Assembly (NCBI GenBank): GCA_050015675.1
Contig: JBEKAY010000061.1
Span: 1 to 16,744, forward strand
Length of the DNA: 16,744 nt
Direction of reading: 5' to 3'
Source: Fen-1298 sp050015675
GTDB taxonomy: Bacteria; Bacteroidota; Ignavibacteria; UBA10030
A program made the position numbers and the translations under genes. The notes below the pieces were generated by a model that searched no databases, was not told the origin of the DNA, and saw only the letters and a list, made by a program, of their open reading frames with translations. Every line of letters starts with the position of its first letter. Within the stretch, counting starts at the first letter, position 1. This document shows positions 14,756 through 16,744 of the stretch, in pieces.

Positions 14756-16744
14756 ATGGATTAAACGGGTTCGGGAAATTCTGTTCGAGCGAGAATACCG
14801 TCGGGCTGCCCGCGCTTCGGACTCCGACAGGGGCTGGCCCGGTATTGTACCGCGGGCCAGGCAGTTCGCTTCCCCCTCGCTCGTAGGCCCCGATGTCCGG
14901 AGCAGAGCCAACATACCCGTCCGTGATCCCTGGGATTACCGCGCCCTTGTCGATCATCGGCGAGCCCGCAAGCAACGAGAAGTCGTTGCCCGCGGCGTCC
15001 GCGAACAACGGGTTTCCCACAACCCCCGTGCCCTCCATACCATTGTTGTTGAGCTGGTTATTGTGCGACGGGTTGTAGTAACCGTTGTAGTTGCACGCTG
15101 GCACCTCGCTCATGAAGTTGATGCACCAGCCTGACCGGTCGTCGAGCATCACCGCAAGGTTGTTCGCCACCACTGTCCCATCGACACTCGTGTCGGTTCC
15201 GCTTGGCGTCGAGGCGATCACATCCCCCCAGCCGCCGCCCGAACCCACCGCCGTGTTGTTGTACACTAGGTTGTTCCGGCTCGCCTGGTGCAGCATGATC
15301 GCATACCCGGCGGTCCGGTACGCCACGTTGTGGTGCACCGAGAAGTCCGAGCTGTTCTCGTCGAGGTAGATACCGTAACCCAGCGCGATCGGCCCATACT
15401 GTGGCGACTCCTTGGGCCAAATGTCATGTACGATGTTGTACCGGAGTACCGTCCCCCCACCTTTCGTGAGAAAGCTGTAGAACCCGCCGCAGTCCTTGGC
15501 AATGAGGCCAGCGTTGTAAATCTCGTTGTGCTCGATCATGCAGCCACTGACATCGAGCCCACCTACGATGCTCACCCCATCCCGCCCAGTGTCGTGCAGC
15601 GAGCAATCAGCAATCGAATTCTGCGAGCCGGCGGAGGGCCAATAGATTCTATTACCGAGCTCGACGATTGAGTTACTAGTACCAAAATAGTCGCAGTGGT
15701 GCACGTGGCACTTACTGAGCGTGTTGTGCATGCCAGCCAGCCTCACACCCGTGTAGCTTGCGTACGCGATCTCGCTTCTCGTGATCTCGTTGTCCGAACC
15801 GCTCACTGACAGCTCGGTCGCAGGGTACATGTGCCGCACCTCTTCCACCATACAGCCCGTCGCGTCCAGCATTTTGATGTCGCCGCTCATGAGGTTGAAA
15901 CCGGCAACCCGGATGTACGATCGGTCGGTGAGGTCGAAGCCCCCAGACCCGCCCGACGCCTCGACGAGGTGACCGCTCGGGTCGCCGCCACTCGGCAGCC
16001 ACAAGTAGACCACGTGCGCGGTCCGGTCCAAGAACCACTCGGACGGCGCGTCGAGCAACGACAGCATGTCGTACAGGAAGTAAAGGCTGTATTGGTCCGC
16101 GTCGTAGTATTCAGGAAACGAGATTGCCGGGCTGAAGGTGATCTGGTGGTTTGCAGGGTCGTAGCCGGTCACGTCGCGCTGGTCAGCGGTCCAGCCCAGG
16201 CCGGGTACCATGAATATTTTCGCACCGCTCCAGTACCCGCTCGGCTGCGTCAGGTGAACGAAATCGATGATCGACATGTCGCCGCCGTTGGCGGTGGCCT
16301 GGTAAAAGTTGGGGCGGTAAATGTCGCCGGAGGTCAGGTTGGGCCAGCGGGCGAGGACCATCCGTTGCTTATCAACATATAGTTCACTGAAGTCCCAAGA
16401 GGCATTCGCCTTCCAGATGCTGCCGCTGTGCACCGTCCAGCCGGTGATCCGCCGTGTACCATTCAAGTAAACGGATTGCCCCTCGGCCACGAACGAGATG
16501 TACTGGCCAGCAGCCCCGGACCTGGCCGGCCTGACCATCTCGTAATACTCGCCGTCCATTACGTGGCAGGTGTTGCCAGCTGACATCGCGTCCGCGGCCT
16601 TCTGGATCGTCCTCCACGGTCGGCCCTGACTACCGTTGCCACTCGTGTCGTTTCCGCTCGGCGATACGTAGTACTCCGCCGCTCCCGCAGGAAGGGCAAA
16701 GGCGAGACAGACGACGACAAGCGCTGCAGAAAGCCCTAATCGAT
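14538..16744 (-). CDS. Secreted right-handed beta-helix protein with T9SS sorting domain, N-terminus cut by the window edge
   Basis: An ATG at 16586 is not the true start. The frame stays open for 52 more codons to the right edge and reads a signal peptide (LSAALVVVCLAFALPAGAAE), then YYVSPSGNDTSGNGSQGRPW and RTIQKAADAM, the usual opening of secreted beta-helix proteins. The start codon is therefore just outside, and at least 734 residues are encoded. The middle has a beta-sandwich-like stretch (SEWFLDRTAHVVYLWLPSGG) and parallel beta-helix rungs (ITRSEIAYASYTGVRLAGMH, CMIEHNEIYNAGLI, YNNTAVGSGG). It closes with SPMIDKGAVIPGITDG...DIGAYERGG and a T9SS sorting domain (FSLEQNFPNPFNPSTT to KKLVLLR). 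The part before the sorting domain is about 60% GC, unlike every neighbour. It is followed after 67 bases by the second beta-helix gene, probably in the same transcript. A polysaccharide target is likely; catalytic residues are not identifiable. Confidence 0.92.
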   Translation of the reverse strand, partial: RLGLSAALVVVCLAFALPAGAAEYYVSPSGNDTSGNGSQGRPWRTIQKAADAMSAGNTCHVMDGEYYEMVRPARSGAAGQYISFVAEGQSVYLNGTRRITGWTVHSGSIWKANASWDFSELYVDKQRMVLARWPNLTSGDIYRPNFYQATANGGDMSIIDFVHLTQPSGYWSGAKIFMVPGLGWTADQRDVTGYDPANHQITFSPAISFPEYYDADQYSLYFLYDMLSLLDAPSEWFLDRTAHVVYLWLPSGGDPSGHLVEASGGSGGFDLTDRSYIRVAGFNLMSGDIKMLDATGCMVEEVRHMYPATELSVSGSDNEITRSEIAYASYTGVRLAGMHNTLSKCHVHHCDYFGTSNSIVELGNRIYWPSAGSQNSIADCSLHDTGRDGVSIVGGLDVSGCMIEHNEIYNAGLIAKDCGGFYSFLTKGGGTVLRYNIVHDIWPKESPQYGPIALGYGIYLDENSSDFSVHHNVAYRTAGYAIMLHQASRNNLVYNNTAVGSGGGWGDVIASTPSGTDTSVDGTVVANNLAVMLDDRSGWCINFMSEVPACNYNGYYNPSHNNQLNNNGMEGTGVVGNPLFADAAGNDFSLLAGSPMIDKGAVIPGITDGYVGSAPDIGAYERGGSELPGPRYNTGPAPVGVRSAGSPTVFSLEQNFPNPFNPSTTISFSLLSKSFVSLKIFDLIGREVATIISEEMLAGNYTRQWNAANMSSGVYFYRLQAGTYIATKKLVLLR

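Noticed and set aside
15288..15671. A 127-codon plus-strand frame, again opposite the GC-rich gene
   Set aside because: Same cause: few stops in GC-rich antisense sequence, and no recognisable protein.
15831..16382. A 183-codon plus-strand frame inside the right-edge gene
   Set aside because: It lies opposite a clear secreted beta-helix gene whose high GC content removes stop codons from the other strand. The product is rich in Arg, Val and His, with no motif and no ribosome site.
14538..16586. The ATG at 16586 as the start of the right-edge gene
   Set aside because: The frame continues for 52 codons to the edge and encodes a signal peptide and the conserved N-terminal beta-helix opening, so the gene is cut by the window and not complete.
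1..16744. CRISPR arrays, tRNA or rRNA genes, insertion sequences, phage genes
   Set aside because: No regularly spaced identical repeats, no cloverleaf or rRNA-like stretch, and no transposase or integrase was seen on either strand by reading.

Overview
The window reads as a chromosomal piece from a bacterium of the FCB group, most likely an Ignavibacteria/Chlorobi-type lineage. Three things point there. Two large secreted proteins end in a type IX secretion (T9SS) sorting domain of the QNYPNPFNP...SSGVYFYRL...LLR kind common in Ignavibacteria. The sensor kinase carries the double propeller plus Y_Y_Y architecture typical of Bacteroidetes-like sensors. Several genes have strong Shine-Dalgarno sites (AAGGAGGG, AGGAG), which classical Bacteroidetes usually lack. 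The assignment is inference from gene content only.

Layout. Almost everything is on the minus strand, so the genes read from right to left. At the left edge, the last 43 codons of a plus-strand polyprenyl synthetase run into the window (2-133). Facing it is a two-component pair: a 1079-residue membrane sensor kinase (774-4013) and an overlapping single-domain response regulator (334-777), with a possible 49-residue ORF behind them (130-279). A 450-base gap with no convincing gene follows. Next comes a secreted DUF2911/TPR protein (4466-5527).

The centre (5774-9812) is a tight four-gene carbohydrate operon in the order GH130-type mannoside phosphorylase/glycosidase, PIG-L deacetylase, GT4 glycosyltransferase, and GH100 (invertase)-like glycosidase. 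The genes overlap or nearly touch, and none has a signal peptide, so they probably act together on a cytoplasmic sugar or glycoconjugate whose identity the sequence does not reveal. To the right are a small charged hypothetical protein (9998-10264) and a four-helix membrane protein (10361-10801).

The right third holds two secreted right-handed beta-helix proteins in tandem (11066-14470, and 14538 to beyond the right edge). Their last ~70 codons are about 93% identical at DNA level, yet the rest of the second gene is strikingly GC-rich (about 60% against about 40% around it). The second gene therefore looks like a foreign beta-helix module fused to the host's own T9SS export tag. A diverged hairpin repeat follows two minus-strand genes (5716-5773 and 10975-11033), with one compensatory base-pair change between copies.

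No tRNA, rRNA, CRISPR array, insertion sequence or phage gene was seen.
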